Below, piece by piece: positions 41,366 through 52,727 of a stretch of 64,000 nt of DNA. The notes beneath the pieces were generated by a model. The model did no database searches. It saw only the letters and a program-made list of their open reading frames with translations, and was not told the DNA's origin. Location of the stretch: the NCBI GenBank assembly GCA_963932145.1, contig OZ010574.1, forward strand, positions 58,173,232 through 58,237,231, given 5' to 3'. Each line of letters opens with the position of its first letter. Position 1 is the stretch's first letter. The stretch comes from Acanthosepion lycidas (Eukaryota > Mollusca > Cephalopoda > Sepiida > Sepiidae). Both the position numbers and the translations under genes were made by a program.

Positions 41366-42118
41366 TTCCTGGATATACTAAATACTAACATAGAGAATGG
41401 TTTCAAGACATTCATATACAATAAACCAATAAGAAGCATACGACACATTAACTTTAGTTCCATCCATGCAGCGTAAAGAAGGGATCGTCCAATGCCTACA
41501 ACAGTATGAAAAAATCAAGTGGCAACCCATAGACAGATCAAAAGGAAATGATCAGCATCAAATGTACCCTTCAGAATAACAACTGTCCCGCAAACATAAC
41601 TTCAACTTTTGCAAGCAGAAACAGAAGAGTCGTAGAAGACGATACCGGTGTATTTCCCTTACGTTAAGATTAAATTGGAAAAGATTCAGAAGATCTGCAA
41701 TACATACAACATCAGGACGATATTCAGAAGCATCTCCATCCTACGGAATCTCTGCCGAGTTAATACTAATTACAGAGGAGAATATGACTAAGAACTTTGT
41801 GTATTCCATCCTTTTCAATTGTAGCAAAGAATACAAAGGTGAAATCCATCGCCCCCTTGAAAGTAAGGCTTGAGGAATATCTAGATCCCTAATTAGATGG
41901 AATACAATGAAATCAAACAGGCTGGTCTTGTATGGATGAAAAAGAGTAGTCACTGTGGAAACATTGTGGAATAAAATAAAAATACTAGGCATAGAACACT
42001 GGTGAGTCAGATGTCTGAAAGAATCAACTAATACGCTAGGCTATAAGGAGCTCGTTAGTAGGCTTAGCATAGAAATAAACACGATATGGGCGCCGTTAAT
42101 AAATAAATAAATAAATAT
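41366..42118 (+). pseudogene. Penelope-like element: RT end and GIY-YIG domain relic
   Basis: Starts FLDILNTNIENGFKTFIYNK then PIRSIRHINFSSIHAA, the Penelope-family block F-LD---T---NG--TS-YRKPT-T--Y--F-S-HP. Then, across frame changes, KIQKICNTYNIRTIFRSISI (EKI-KI---YNIRT-F), FVYSILFNCSKEYKGEIHRP (the GIY half and the YIG half, here YKG), a conserved block around RWNTMKS, WNKIKILGIEHW and GYKELVSRLSIEINTIWAPL. It ends in (AATA)n at 42098-42118. Many stops. In intact relatives RT plus GIY-YIG perform target-primed insertion. Confidence 0.85.
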
Positions 42119-42487
42119 AGCCGCTTTCTATTACGTTTGACTTGTTGACTGTCATTTTTTTATTGGGAAGGATAATGTAGTGGGTTTTTTTTTGGGGGGG
42201 GTTCTTTGCTTTCTTCACAATAACTTTATTGTTATATCAATTGTAGTTGTCTGGCCGTTGACTGAGATTTTGTGCTCTTTTATTCTACAGGGTTGCTAAG
42301 CACCCACTTCGCCTCATATGAAGATAGAGTGGAAGCTAGTCTCACCCCTCCACACACAACAATTTACTTCCCTATTCTGCGATTGCTATAGAAAACTCTC
42401 AGTAGATATATGGATTGATTCACACTATTAGCTCAAATGAATTTTAGTTTGATTTGCCTTTTTAATGAATGACGCTATATATATTTT
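42119..42487. other. No recognisable feature
   Basis: No repeat copy or gene recognised. Confidence 0.45.
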
Positions 42488-42960
42488 TTAAGCATTTCAA
42501 CCCAGGCAAGGCGGGAGTGCCACTAGCACGCAAGGGGTTACAGAGAGTGGGAACAAGAGTAAAGAGACGTGATAGAGGAAAGGATGAAGAGACGGACGGG
42601 GAATTAGATCAAGGCATCTGGAGATGTCGATTGACATTGCATTTGAATATTTGGAGATGATAGCTATCAGGGAAGCAAGTTCCACAGATGGGAAGTGCAA
42701 GACATGAAGCTTTTGTAGTAGAAGAAACGGCTACATTTAACCTTTTCGACAGTGAAAGGGTGGTATTGAGATGCCGACCTAGTAGCACGTTTAAATTCAT
42801 GCAGTATGGGAACTAGCGAAAGTAGCTCGCCAGAGCAGTAGTTACAGTGAAAGTATTTGTAGAAAAGACAGAGGGAAGCGATGGCACGTCTGTGAGAGAG
42901 CGACTGTAAACGAGATCTTTTAACTGGGTTAAACTTGTTAAAGACTTTTAGCATAAAAAA
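42488..42960 (-). pseudogene. L2/CR1-like LINE 3' end, copy 2
   Basis: On -: LQSLSHRRAIASLCLFYKYF, HCNYCSGELLSLVPILHEFK, FFYYKSFMSCTSHLWNLLP, then (other frame) FKCNVNRHLQMP and the 3' untranslated region with CCCCTTGCGTGCTAGTGG and TTGCCTGGGTTGAAATGC. This is the C-terminal end of a Jockey-superfamily RT (FFPRT--LWNSLP, FK--VNRHL). Confidence 0.85.
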
Positions 42961-43469
42961 TTGTGTACCAAACAGAAATTCATCCTCTATTTAGCTTTTT
43001 TTTTCTTTTTTTTAACTAATGTTCATCCAATACGAGGCCAAATAGCCACTGAAGGTAAAAGGTTACTGTGTGGACTTATATCAACGTAGGAAAAAAAACG
43101 TTAGGAGTATAGGGCTGAAGCAGACATTAGAAGGATTCGGAAACTCAATCCTAAACAGGAAACAAGCGATAAAGCACTGCTCCTGTTCAAAAGACCGGGG
43201 AGGAGTGTGAACCGGACAATAGGCGAACCTCAACAGTGAAAATATTCCATCACTGATCGTTTTCGTAATGACCAAACAATTAGCCGAACGAACTCACTTC
43301 TCAAAATCTGGATTATTGAACAAACATCAGATTTATTGAAGAGTGAGACGATAGCTTGTTGACTGGGATAACTTTTCAGCACCTCATCATAAATATATAT
43401 ATATAATGGAATATGCATAGACCTGTGTTCCCCCTCACTGGAATATGATTGCCTGGTGTCCGTCATAAA
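42961..43469. repeat. Unclassified interspersed repeats
   Basis: 43014-43075 matches 3674-3735 and 43180-43215 matches 36430-36470 in inverted form. A short TA run is at 43392-43404. No gene. Confidence 0.35.
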
Positions 43470-43552
43470 TACCGACGGACGTGTAGGAGAGTCGAGAGCC
43501 TTAGTCTGAGAGCTAAGTCTATAACGACGCCCATTGGACTACGCCATTGATC
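43470..43552 (-). repeat. tRNA-like SINE head
   Basis: On -: AATGGCGTAGTCCAATGGGC (A box of TGGCNNAGT-type) followed by CTCTCAGACTAAGGCTCTCG and ACTCTCC, where GCTCTCGACTCTC fits a decayed B box. The spacing of about 40 nt suits a tRNA. Confidence 0.5.
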
Positions 43553-43671
43553 TACACTTCTTACCTGCGACTACGACGCGTACCAGTCGATTACTGCTAC
43601 CATATTCTACTTGGTTATAGTAGCCAAAACCACTTAGCTACTTCGTTCAAATATATCCCTTTCCGGGACAT

Positions 43672-43735
<64 letters not shown>
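43672..43735. repeat. (TA)n microsatellite
   Basis: Uninterrupted TA repeat. Confidence 0.95.
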
Positions 43736-43738
<3 letters not shown>

Positions 43739-43915
43739 CAAACGTTTCCGCCAGTTTTTTCAAATACTTTTTGTATGCACATTTGTATGAGAGAAGTAAT
43801 TTATTGATAGCTTGATATAAATTTACACACTCAGAACAATAGAACCACCGCGAAGTAAAGTGTAATGATGGTAGTATACTTGACTGGAGGACTGATAATA
43901 AGACGTTAGCAAACA

Positions 43916-43917
<2 letters not shown>

Positions 43918-43955
<38 letters not shown>

Positions 43956-44028
43956 GTGTGTGTACATATATGTGTGTATGAGAGAGAGACTTAGAGAGAG
44001 AGAGAGAGAGAGAGAGAGTGATAGAGAA
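43918..44028. repeat. (CT)n ... (GA)n inverted microsatellites
   Basis: A CT run (43918-43951) and a GA run (43978-44018) flank a TG/TA centre, so this can fold into a hairpin. Confidence 0.9.
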
Positions 44029-46046
44029 AGCAGTGATAGAAATACAAGTTACCTTATTCATTCTGCTTTATTTCAACTGCCCATTAATTGCTTGGCTTCT
44101 TGAACTCAGAGAAGCTCCAAAATTTTATGCGTGACACGAATCTGTACTTTGATGTTAGATGAATAAATAAATTGGATTTTAAGATAAGGATATACTCTGT
44201 GATTTATGTGAAGAACCGTTTTTTGGTTTTGTGTTATGCTCTATTTTAAGGTTTAAAAAAAAAAAAAAAAACAAGGAAAATAAACATTCGCTTTTTGTCT
44301 TATTTTATTTTTTTAACCATCTTATTTTTCTTTTTTCCAAAGAAAAATTGGTATTGTTCCTGTTTACAGGGAAATAATCGTTAAGTCCCGATGCCTGGAT
44401 AAAAATTTAGAGATGAATTGTAAAATTTATGAATAAAAAGCGTTGATATGAGACAATCGAATTCGTATTAACATTTTAATGGATTTTTATTGGAATATTA
44501 AACTAATTTTATGCAAAATTAACGCGAATTAAATTAAACAAATTTTAATTTTGTTTTGAGTAAACCCATTCATGCAAAGATAAAATGGCTAATTAGCAAA
44601 AGATATTTGTTTACATAATTAGTATGAATGCAATCGGAATTTTCCAAATTCCCACCCCCAAAAAATTAGAAGGTAATTTCAACAATATGGGATATGCAGA
44701 TAGCACCGTATCGAGGGAAACACAAAAAGAAAACTGTTGATATTTCTGTATAAGGTAGTAAAGAAAAGTGAGAAGAAATGATTAAACATTGTAAGAAAAC
44801 AAAATTCCAACCACCTGAAGAAGTCCGGAGCGTACAACGACCGGGAAATTTCATAGACAAGACACACATTGAAGTGTGTTTAATAAAACCCCTTGAACGG
44901 GGGGAGGGTTCATACTTTGGATTCATTGAAGAATCTACATCAGAGAAGCGTGAAATGTTTCAGTAGATTAGTAAATCGGTTGAGTTGATAAGGCGGAATT
45001 CATTCGCCAACTGCTCTTGTTTGCTTTATGGTCTGTAGTTACGGCTTCCCTTAAGCAGGTGTTGGCTCACAAAAAGGAAACGCTGTCAGTGGTCGATTAA
45101 TAGTTTGTATTGTATTTTGAATGTTTTCAACTCCTGACTGTTGAGATCGAAACTTCCGGTCGATCCGACAACCTGACCAAAAAATAGTTCTTTCTTACCA
45201 GCCAGGTTATCCTTCGCAGAATAATTTTCGTCACACGATCAAAGGTGCAATGTCCAGAAGTAGTTTCGAAATAAAAGTCATCACACACTTAAAACAGAAA
45301 TAAAGCAAGAATTTTCTTCCATATGATGTATCTATGAAAAGTCTAATTTATAAAACTTATATTGAAAGGTGTACAATGGTTTATTGGTTAATATACAATT
45401 AATAGCGTAAACAAGACAAATTGAACGTTTAAAATATTCCACGTAACAATTGACTGGACAAAGTGAAACGGCAAAATAACAAATGCTGCTCTTGTTCTAC
45501 AATTCATGATGTTGCTGGTTGACACAATAGTTGTTTGGACCCTGTTAAAAGAGGATTGAAAATATGAATTTTGGCGGACGCATCCTTTTTGAACGACAGT
45601 GTATTATTTACTCTCGTAGCTAATGTATTTATGTGCTTGTAAAATCTAAGAAATCCTTGTGACATTTATGCGAAAGTAATGTTAACACAAGTACTGTCTA
45701 CATGCAATAAGAAGTGATGATTTATTTGTTGATGAGTGAAAAATGATTGAATCAGTGAGTCCAAGAAGTTATAAGTTGTAATTGATATTTTGAGCATATT
45801 TTGGTTGTTCGCTGTATTCTGTACCTACTCAGCAATTCTTAAATACTTTTAAATTTGCACTATAAATCAAATTTATGTATTTCAGCTGAAAAGACTTTAC
45901 AAAGAAAATATTTATGAAAGAATCTGGGATGCAGGCGAATAAATCCAAACTACCATAATATTGTCTGCATTCAGTTTCAGAATAAAATATAAGACTTCAA
46001 TTTCGAGCAGTAGTTTAAATAAACCAAAAATAAGACATCTTTGGCA
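44029..46046. other. Unannotated
   Basis: No gene. At 44807-44850 the string AATTCCAACCACCTGAAGAA then GTCCGG...GACCGGGAAAT resembles the end of an FB-1 arm (13150-13195), so a foldback half may be present. The rest has no recognisable repeat. Confidence 0.4.
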
Positions 46047-46612
46047 TACGGATATACAATATGCCGTAGACAATATACAATATGCCTTGTGCAACATAGA
46101 ATATGCCATGGGCAATATACAATATGCCATGGACAATATACAATATTGCCATGTGCAACATAGAATATGCCATGGGCAATATACAATATTGACGTAAATA
46201 ATATACAATATGCCATGGACAATATACTATATGCCATGTGCAACGTGGAATATGCCATTGACAACACAGAATATACCATGAACAACATAGAATATGCCAT
46301 GGGTAATATACAATATGCCATGGACAATATACAATATTGCCGTAGACAATATACAATATGCCGTAGACAATATACAATATGCCATGTGCAACATAGAATA
46401 TGCCATGGGCAATATACAATATGCCATGGACAATATACAATATGCCATAGACAATATACAATATGCCATGTGCAACGTAGAATATGCCATGGACAACATA
46501 GAATATACCATGAACAACATAGAATATGCCAAAGGTAATATACAATATACCATGGACAATATAGAATATGCCACGTCACATGCCGTGGACAATATACAAT
46601 ATGCTGTGTACA
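46047..46612. repeat. 21-bp satellite, about 27 copies, with 63-bp higher order
   Basis: Unit CAATATACAATATGCCATGG plus one base. Variants GGGCAATATACAATATG, GGACAATATACAATATTG and TGTGCAACATAGAATATG recur in threes, suggesting 63-bp blocks. As 21 is divisible by 3, frames remain open on both strands (up to 215 codons on -, AYCILPMAYSMLHMAY-type). I regard these as by-products. Confidence 0.95.
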
Positions 46613-46934
46613 TTCTAAGTGCATAATATTGTGTAATAAATGTTAGAATTCCATAAAAACGGACTTAGTGTGGTGGTCACTGAACACTGAAAGGGTTGCA
46701 TGTTTTTTACAATAACTTGATAGTCGTCTCAATGTCTCTTTTATGATTTTAGGTTATGTGCAGAAAGTAACCAATATTTCGGTTTCTTATAGACTGACGC
46801 ACAAGTGAACAGTAATTTGTGATGTAAAACAGACATAAATATTACCTTGCTGAACTTAAAATTTTATTTTGATGTACTTTTTATACGAAAAAATGTAATG
46901 GAATTAATGTTCTTCCAAAGGTTTATATTTGCCT
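46613..46934. other. No recognisable feature
   Basis: No repeat copy or gene recognised. Confidence 0.45.
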
Positions 46935-48130
46935 TTCCGTCATTTACCGCCTTGGTCCTGTGGTATTAGCCACATTATCTGCTAGGGGGTGAGAGGCATC
47001 TCCAGTAAGTAGCGTTGTATAAATCAGTATAAAATGAAAGAGCACAAACCCTCTCTCTCTCTCTCTTTCGTTCTTTAACCGCAGGAGAGAATGTCGTAGT
47101 ACCAAGATGTGTATCATTCTCTTCTGGGGTGGGGGAACGTTTTAGTCCTCGAACCACATATCGCATCGCGTACAACACAATATTGTTATACGCCGTTGCA
47201 ATCAGGTCTCTTTTTCATTCATTCTGCATGCCGGCGGGATGTGAATGCCATAAAGTCAATAGAACAAAATAAAAAAAAAAGTCGTTTTCTGCGAGCATTA
47301 CATCCGTTCCATAAAAAAAGCGACACTAGCCAATCGCGAAAGTTCCCGTCGGAAAAGAGATGCTCCTGGGGACTGCCAGATCTTAAAAGCAGACCACACA
47401 TGACAATTGCAAGCAGTTACGGGCCGTCAGGCCAACTGTTGACACGCAGGGCGCTGTCGCCGCCATGACCCCTCCCCTCAACACGACCGTTACTCACTCC
47501 CAGGCTTGACTAATCACCCAACTCTTCACACACGGAATCCAACAAAATATAATCTCAACGTCGTCACCATTGACCTACAAGCCTTCCTCGACACCGGAAA
47601 ATCCGACTCAATACAGCGGCCGACTATCGGCACTCACAGGCTCCTGACGCCAACCGTCGCGACTAATAACATCTCAACATTGACATCACCCAGCTATACG
47701 TCTTCCTCATCGCCACGACATAGCGAGTTTGCAAACAAGTGACTCCGCAAACAAGCGACTCCACAAGCATGCAACACCGTTTCGTACAAAACAAGACTAC
47801 CATCTACACCAATCCTCGTTACCGCAGCAACCAACGCACCCTACCACAAATCTATACACAACTATGACTTCGATCGACCATCACATGCGTCCAGTTTTTC
47901 CAGTTCCTCAGTAGTCAACGCACCCTACCACGAACTGACCCACCACCGTGACCTCGATCAGCCAACACATGCGTCAGACCCAACCAACGACCATATCCGG
48001 TGACCTCGGTCAAAACAAACCCAAGAAACTCCCGGCGCTACCATCCCGAAGATCAGTAACCGATATTGACATTTCACCAATTCTCCGACACTCTGTAAGA
48101 CACCTCATATATTAAACGAATACACGTTGT
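46935..48130 (+). other. CpG-rich block, possible LTR/leader of a retrotransposon
   Basis: Much more GC- and CpG-rich than its flanks. It starts around CTGTGGTATTAGCC, has TATAAA-like strings at 47012-47030, a C/A-rich and G-poor segment from 47460 to 48080 with a diverged internal duplication (CAACGCACCCTACCAC at 47835 and 47923), and ATTAAA near 48112. This resembles the LTR plus leader at 21700-22470. No terminal duplication found, no coding frame recognised. Confidence 0.35.
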
Positions 48131-48615
48131 TCAAAAACATAATCCTCGTTATTCTTTTCTTTTTGCAAACAAACACTTATTATAACAATATTATTACATT
48201 ATATCCTGTTTCAAAAACTCATGAGGTCACAATAATATCAAAAACACACACACAAACCGTTTTATCGCCAGATAATCCACAGTAAATTTGCGTACAGGTT
48301 CTTACAACGTTTCACCATTCTTGGCAGATCTTCTATGATCACAATGTCGGATATTTAATGACAAAAGTGATGGAAACATAAACAAAAGAAAAAGAATGTA
48401 AATGAAACCGGCTAAATTATTTACCCAAAAACACATTAAAGATAAAAAAAATAAATAAATATTTTTTTAAATTTAAAATTTTCAGCGTTTCTCTTTCGTT
48501 CGTGCGCATGTGTAGTCGCATTAATATAAACTTAGTCCGATGAAGTCTTAAATGATAAAACGAGGGACAAGAAAACTTTTTCCTCTTTGTCATACTTTTT
48601 CTCCTAAAATTGTTC

Positions 48616-48657
<42 letters not shown>

Positions 48658-49165
48658 ACATACACAAACATAGCCTTGGCTCCTCAAAAATTTTTACCAC
48701 AAAGAATATAATTTTCAAAAAACACCGATGTAAGAATTCTTTAAAGGTGTACGATGATGGTAATTTCCCTTTATCGTGTGGGCGCGTTCTCATTTTAATT
48801 TGGAATTGTGGCGAGTCCAATAAAATAAAAATGGAAAATAAAAATGTACAAACAAATAGAAAAGAATTCAAATTAAAACAAAGCATTTTGTTTCCTTTAA
48901 AGCCCTTATCTCTTTTTCTATCTTTCACTCTCTTTCTCTCTCTATTTTCTCCCTCAAATAAAAAAAAAGGAAGAAGACGAAAAGACTAACCCCAGCCGAA
49001 AAACAGCGGATATTGACGGTCCAGGGCCCAAGTAATTTGTGACAAAAACCTACGAAAAACGCCACGAATAACTTCCGTTATATAAATAAAATAAAATTAT
49101 TTTTTGGGCTACCCCACCAAAAAAATATTTATCTCTGCTACGGCCCTGATTATATATATAGAGAT
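48131..49165. other. Unannotated with a (TA)n run
   Basis: TA run at 48620-48654. No gene; open frames here are short and of low complexity. Confidence 0.45.
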
Positions 49166-49166
49166 A

Positions 49167-49180
49167 AACACACACACACA

Positions 49181-49236
<56 letters not shown>
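49167..49236. repeat. (CA)n(TA)n microsatellite
   Basis: Short CA run followed by about 26 TA units. Confidence 0.95.
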
Positions 49237-49237
<1 letters not shown>

Positions 49238-49294
49238 GCCAATGTCAGTGTGTCACACTTTTTCAGTTAAAGGGACACAACTCTCAATTTCTTA

Positions 49295-49455
49295 AATATT
49301 AATGGAATGCAACGATGAATTTTGAGTTCTTCTGTAGATTATTATTGCCCATCGCATCTACTCCTCCTTATCTATTGTGTTGAATGTCCAATCAAGAGCA
49401 CTCCACAGGTGTTAGTTTAAATGCCTCCCGATAGGGCGGCTTTTAAGCTAGTGTA
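49295..49455. repeat. Solo terminal arm of the 23351-26120 element
   Basis: GAATTTTGAGTTCTTCTGTA, TCGCATCTACTCCTCCTTAT, CAATCAAGAGCACTCCA and CTCCCGATAGGGCGGCTTTT are in the order of the right arm at 25990-26115. No partner arm or interior. Ends in a short TA run. Confidence 0.75.
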
Positions 49456-49592
49456 TATATATGTATATATATTAATCACAAGAAAATGTCATAATTCAGC
49501 AAACGAGACAACGCCGCTACAACCTGATGACTCCCGGAACAAATTGATAATCTGAAGTCGTTAAAATCTTACTTTATTATCATTTTGTTTAT

Positions 49593-49702
49593 ATTATCAC
49601 TTTGAGAGGATGTATTAGCATAATAAATATTATCCCTTTGAGAGGATGTATTAGCATAATAAATATTATCACTTTGAGAGGATGTATTAGCATAATAAAT
49701 AT
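49593..49702. repeat. 36-bp tandem repeat, three copies
   Basis: Unit ATTATCACTTTGAGAGGATG plus TATTAGCATAATAAAT at 49593, 49629 and 49665, one A/C difference. Confidence 0.95.
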
Positions 49703-49969
49703 TTCCTTTCTTATGTTTTGTTAATGAAATAAATAAATTTATTTATTTTGAGATTGTGGAAAGTCTCTACCGAATTTTCTTAGGGACCCGGATTAATCTA
49801 AACGGACCTCTAACTAAATATTAACTTTAGGTCCCTTTGACACAATATGCAACTTGACACAATGATGCATCATATTTCGTCCAAGCAACAGTACGCGTCT
49901 TTGATATTTCCGCTTCAGATAAGAAACAATAATAGTTTTTATTGTTAGCAAATATCCAAATGGGTGTAC
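49703..49969. other. No recognisable feature
   Basis: No repeat copy or gene recognised. Confidence 0.4.
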
Positions 49970-50140
49970 AGGTGGTGTAAGAATAATGGATCGGAATTAT
50001 TAATCGGAGAACAGAGTTCTAATTCCAGTTGGGTTCGTTATATTCACTTACGCGTAAATACCCTTGTAAAAGTATGAATCCACTACTTCTTCCCCAGCTA
50101 TGGGTTAATTAGTAAGACTTGTACCATTAAAAATCATTAT
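49970..50140 (+). repeat. SINE family A head
   Basis: GGTGTAAGAATAATGGATCG (A-box region), AGTTCTAATTCCAGTTGGGT (B-box region), ATTCACTTACGCGTAAATAC and AGCTATGGGTTAATTAGTAA. The last block also closes the copies at 1545 and 63950. Confidence 0.7.
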
Positions 50141-50337
50141 TATCTCCCCACAACAAAAAATAAAATAAAATTTCATACAAAATATTTACATTTCAGTATT
50201 AAATAATCTATAGAGGTTGATATACCGTTAACCAACCAAACATTTAATGATATTCGTTATTATATTTGTGTTTGAGGCCTGACGAGAAATATCAGAGTTA
50301 CTAAATTAATTAATTAATACCCCAATGTAATATACAT

Positions 50338-50925
50338 TTTTAAGCGTTCCCCCACCTCATGCAAGGCGGGAAGCCACTAGCACGCAAGGGGTTACAGAAT
50401 GTTGGAGCGAGAGTAAAGAGGAGTGATAGAGGAAAAGATGAAGAGAAGGATAGGGGATAGATCAAGGCATCTGGGGACGTCGATTGACATTACATTTGAA
50501 TAGTTGGAGATTATAACTCACAGGGAAACAAGCAAAAGGGAGGGAGTTCCACAGGCGAGAGAGTTCCACAGGCGAGAGGTGCGAGACATGAAGCTGTTGG
50601 AGTAGAAGAGACGGCTATATTTAACAGTTTCGACAGTAAAAGGGTGAGAGCGAGATGCCAGACTAGTTGAAGGCTTAAATTCATGAAGCATGGGAACCAG
50701 CGAAAGCAGCTCGTCGGAGCAGTTACCGTGAAAGTATTTGTAAATAAGAGAGAGGGAGGCGACATCGCGTCTGTGAGAGAGCGACTGCAGACGAGGTGAT
50801 AGATGAGGGTTAATTACATTGCATGCCCGTCACTGGATTTTATCAAGGACCTTGAGACAAACAGAAGTGGCTCCAGACCATATATGGCAGCAATACAAGG
50901 GCGAATAGTTCATTTGTCATTCGTC
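50338..50925 (-). pseudogene. L2/CR1-like LINE 3' end, copy 3
   Basis: On -: LQSLSHRRDVASLSFIYKYF-equivalent, then SCFRWFPCFMNLSLQLVWHL in shifted frames, CGTLSPVELPPFCLFPCEL. The 3' untranslated block CCCCTTGCGTGCTAGTGGCT is shared with copy 2. It contains a local duplication of GAGTTCCACAGGCGAGA. Confidence 0.8.
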
Positions 50926-51328
50926 TAATTTACCTTTATACCTGACTTTTTTTTTTAGCGGAAATCCCATAATCCCACTTTATTGTATGAATGAAATATT
51001 TAAGCAGCAATATTTAATATCTCCAATATTTAAGTAGCAATAATTAATCAAAACAAGGTTTGTCTGTTTGATTTTTTTATTTTATTTTTCCAATTTGAAA
51101 ATAAGATAGTGTACATCGTTCTGTTTTAATTCAAGTACTTCAGACTGCCTAGGAACTTCTTATGAAGTGTGGTTGACCGGATTTGAATAACTACATCCTG
51201 GCATTTTGAGGAGTGCTTGGATTCAAATTAGTCCACGGTGACATTATGTGTAAAACGGTAACATGGAATTAGACAGTTCCGGAAACTCAAGCATCAAATA
51301 TTTATCCCTCCCCGTTATTTTCTCTAAA

Positions 51329-51329
<1 letters not shown>

Positions 51330-51411
<82 letters not shown>
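51330..51411. repeat. (TA)n microsatellite, about 40 units
   Basis: The longest pure TA run in the window, followed by TG units. Confidence 0.97.
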
Positions 51412-51414
<3 letters not shown>

Positions 51415-51550
51415 GTGTGTGTATTGTCATCCACATTATATAACTATAAAGCAGTTATTCGTCAGCGTTAAATTAGACTAGGAAACAGTTGTATTAAAAA
51501 GTGCTCAATACACGTATAAAGAAAATAAAAATTTAATACGCATAGCTTTT

Positions 51551-51700
51551 AAATTTAAAAAAAAATAGCAGATCAGCTAATCACCCTACCTTGGTTTCTA
51601 CTTTTCGGTGTCCACAGGCGATTTTCGCCCGAATAGCTTGAGGATGCCGAAATGTTGAAACCAAGGTAGCGTGATTGGCTAATCTCCTATTTTTTAAAGC
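51551..51700. repeat. Inverted-repeat element ending at a TA array
   Basis: Left arm GCTAATCACCCTACCTTGG (from about 51577) and right arm CCAAGGTAGCGTGATTGGCT (to about 51680) are inverted complements and extend outward through AAAAAATAG and AGTGCT. Centre about 28 bp (GCGATTTTCGCCCGAATAGC). On + the right arm gives GAGGATGCCGAAATG, a weak version of the recurrent core. Confidence 0.75.
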
Positions 51701-51701
51701 A

Positions 51702-51703
<2 letters not shown>

Positions 51704-51748
<45 letters not shown>

Positions 51749-51753
51749 ACCAG

Positions 51754-51817
<64 letters not shown>

Positions 51818-51824
51818 ACCACTA

Positions 51825-51860
<36 letters not shown>

Positions 51861-51869
51861 TGACCACTA

Positions 51870-51929
<60 letters not shown>

Positions 51930-51936
51930 ATATATT
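51704..51936. repeat. Compound (TA)n array with repeated TTGACCACTAATA spacers
   Basis: Four TA runs separated by near-identical spacers (TTTGACCAGTAATA, TTGACCACTAATA twice). The array was amplified in larger units than a dinucleotide. Confidence 0.95.
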
Positions 51937-52115
51937 CATACACGTTTCATTAAATAATATAGACAAGTGTTGTTTATTTATTTTATGTAATTTTTTTTCG
52001 TAACTTCTGATAAGTTTAATAACATTATCGTTGAAAGAAGAAAGAAATTCACAATAGTGATCCATATTTTTTTTAATATAATCTAAGCTTTCGTCTTACT
52101 TAAGCCATTATCAAA
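51937..52115. repeat. Repeat family H, copy 2, with hammerhead-like core
   Basis: Starts CACGTTTCATTAAATAATAT like copy 1 at 25158. Contains TTCTGATAAGTTTAATAACA and AAGAAGAAAGAAATTCACAA. Ends with ATCTAAGCTTTCGTCTTACT then TAAGCCATTATCAAAGATG. Read on - this is TTTGATAATGGCTTAAGTAA then GACGAAAGCTTAGAT, with stem CTTA-AG-TAAG between TGATAA and CGAAAG. Confidence 0.7.
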
Positions 52116-52193
52116 GATGTCAATTACAACATATTAAACAATATACTGACAAGACAGTGTCCGTATATTGTTTAATATGTTGTAATTGACATC
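52116..52193. repeat. Perfect 31-bp hairpin
   Basis: 52116-52146 (GATGTCAATTACAACATATT ...) is exactly complementary to 52163-52193, loop TGACAAGACAGTGTCC. Directly continues repeat family H, whose copy 1 has one side only (GTAATTGTCATC at 25320). A recent snapback duplication is likely. Confidence 0.92.
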
Positions 52194-52291
52194 CACTAAA
52201 AATAACGTTTAAGTAATAAAAATCTATCGGATAATAAATAAAAAATTACTCCTCTTTCTTTACACACACGCACATACACACACACCCATAT

Positions 52292-52640
52292 GGGGGTCAA
52301 GCAGTTCAGTTCCTAGGAACCGACAGCCCAGACACCAGTACGTATGATTTGATTATAGTGAAGGCTTTGTGTAGAAGCAACCACACTTTTTGAAGGGCCA
52401 AATACAGAGACCTGGTGCACTACACCCCAAACGACGCTCCGCAGGTTTTGAATTCAGAGTTGTCCTTCTCCTAGACCAGTTGTCATCCAAGGCTATAGAT
52501 CCCAGTCTGTCCTGCTATTTACCTATAACTTTCCCAAGGGTATTAGCACGTAAGTGAATGTAATGGATTCGACTTGAATTCGAACTCCGCTCTCCGATTC
52601 CTCAATCCGAACCGATATCCATTACTACACCGTACCTCCT
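52292..52640 (-). repeat. SINE family A, most complete copy
   Basis: On -: GGTGTAGTAATGGATATCGG (A-box region), GAGTTCGAATTC (B box), ATTCACTTACGTGCTAATAC, AGCAGGACAGACTGG, GGAGAAGGACAACTCTGAAT, CGTCGTTTGGGGTGTAGTGC, TATTTGGCCCTTCAAAAAGT and CTGTCGGTTCCTAGGAACTG. About 349 bp. A tRNA-type SINE with polymerase III boxes in correct order. Confidence 0.85.
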
Positions 52641-52727
52641 CTAACACATACACACACATATATACATATTTAAACAACATTTACAGGCCTGAATGTCCGA
52701 GAAATTTTCACATATTTTAAATATTCG

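Noticed and set aside
45977-46624. 215- and 176-codon open frames on - and frames on +
   Set aside because: Produced by the 21-bp satellite; simultaneous openness on both strands argues for composition rather than coding.
47109-47468. 119-codon frame in the CpG-rich block
   Set aside because: GC-rich DNA has fewer stops; no motif, and several other frames there are equally open.
51581-51943. 120-codon IYIYIY-type frame, and many similar ones in TA arrays
   Set aside because: Alternating TA gives endless I/Y codons; not genes.
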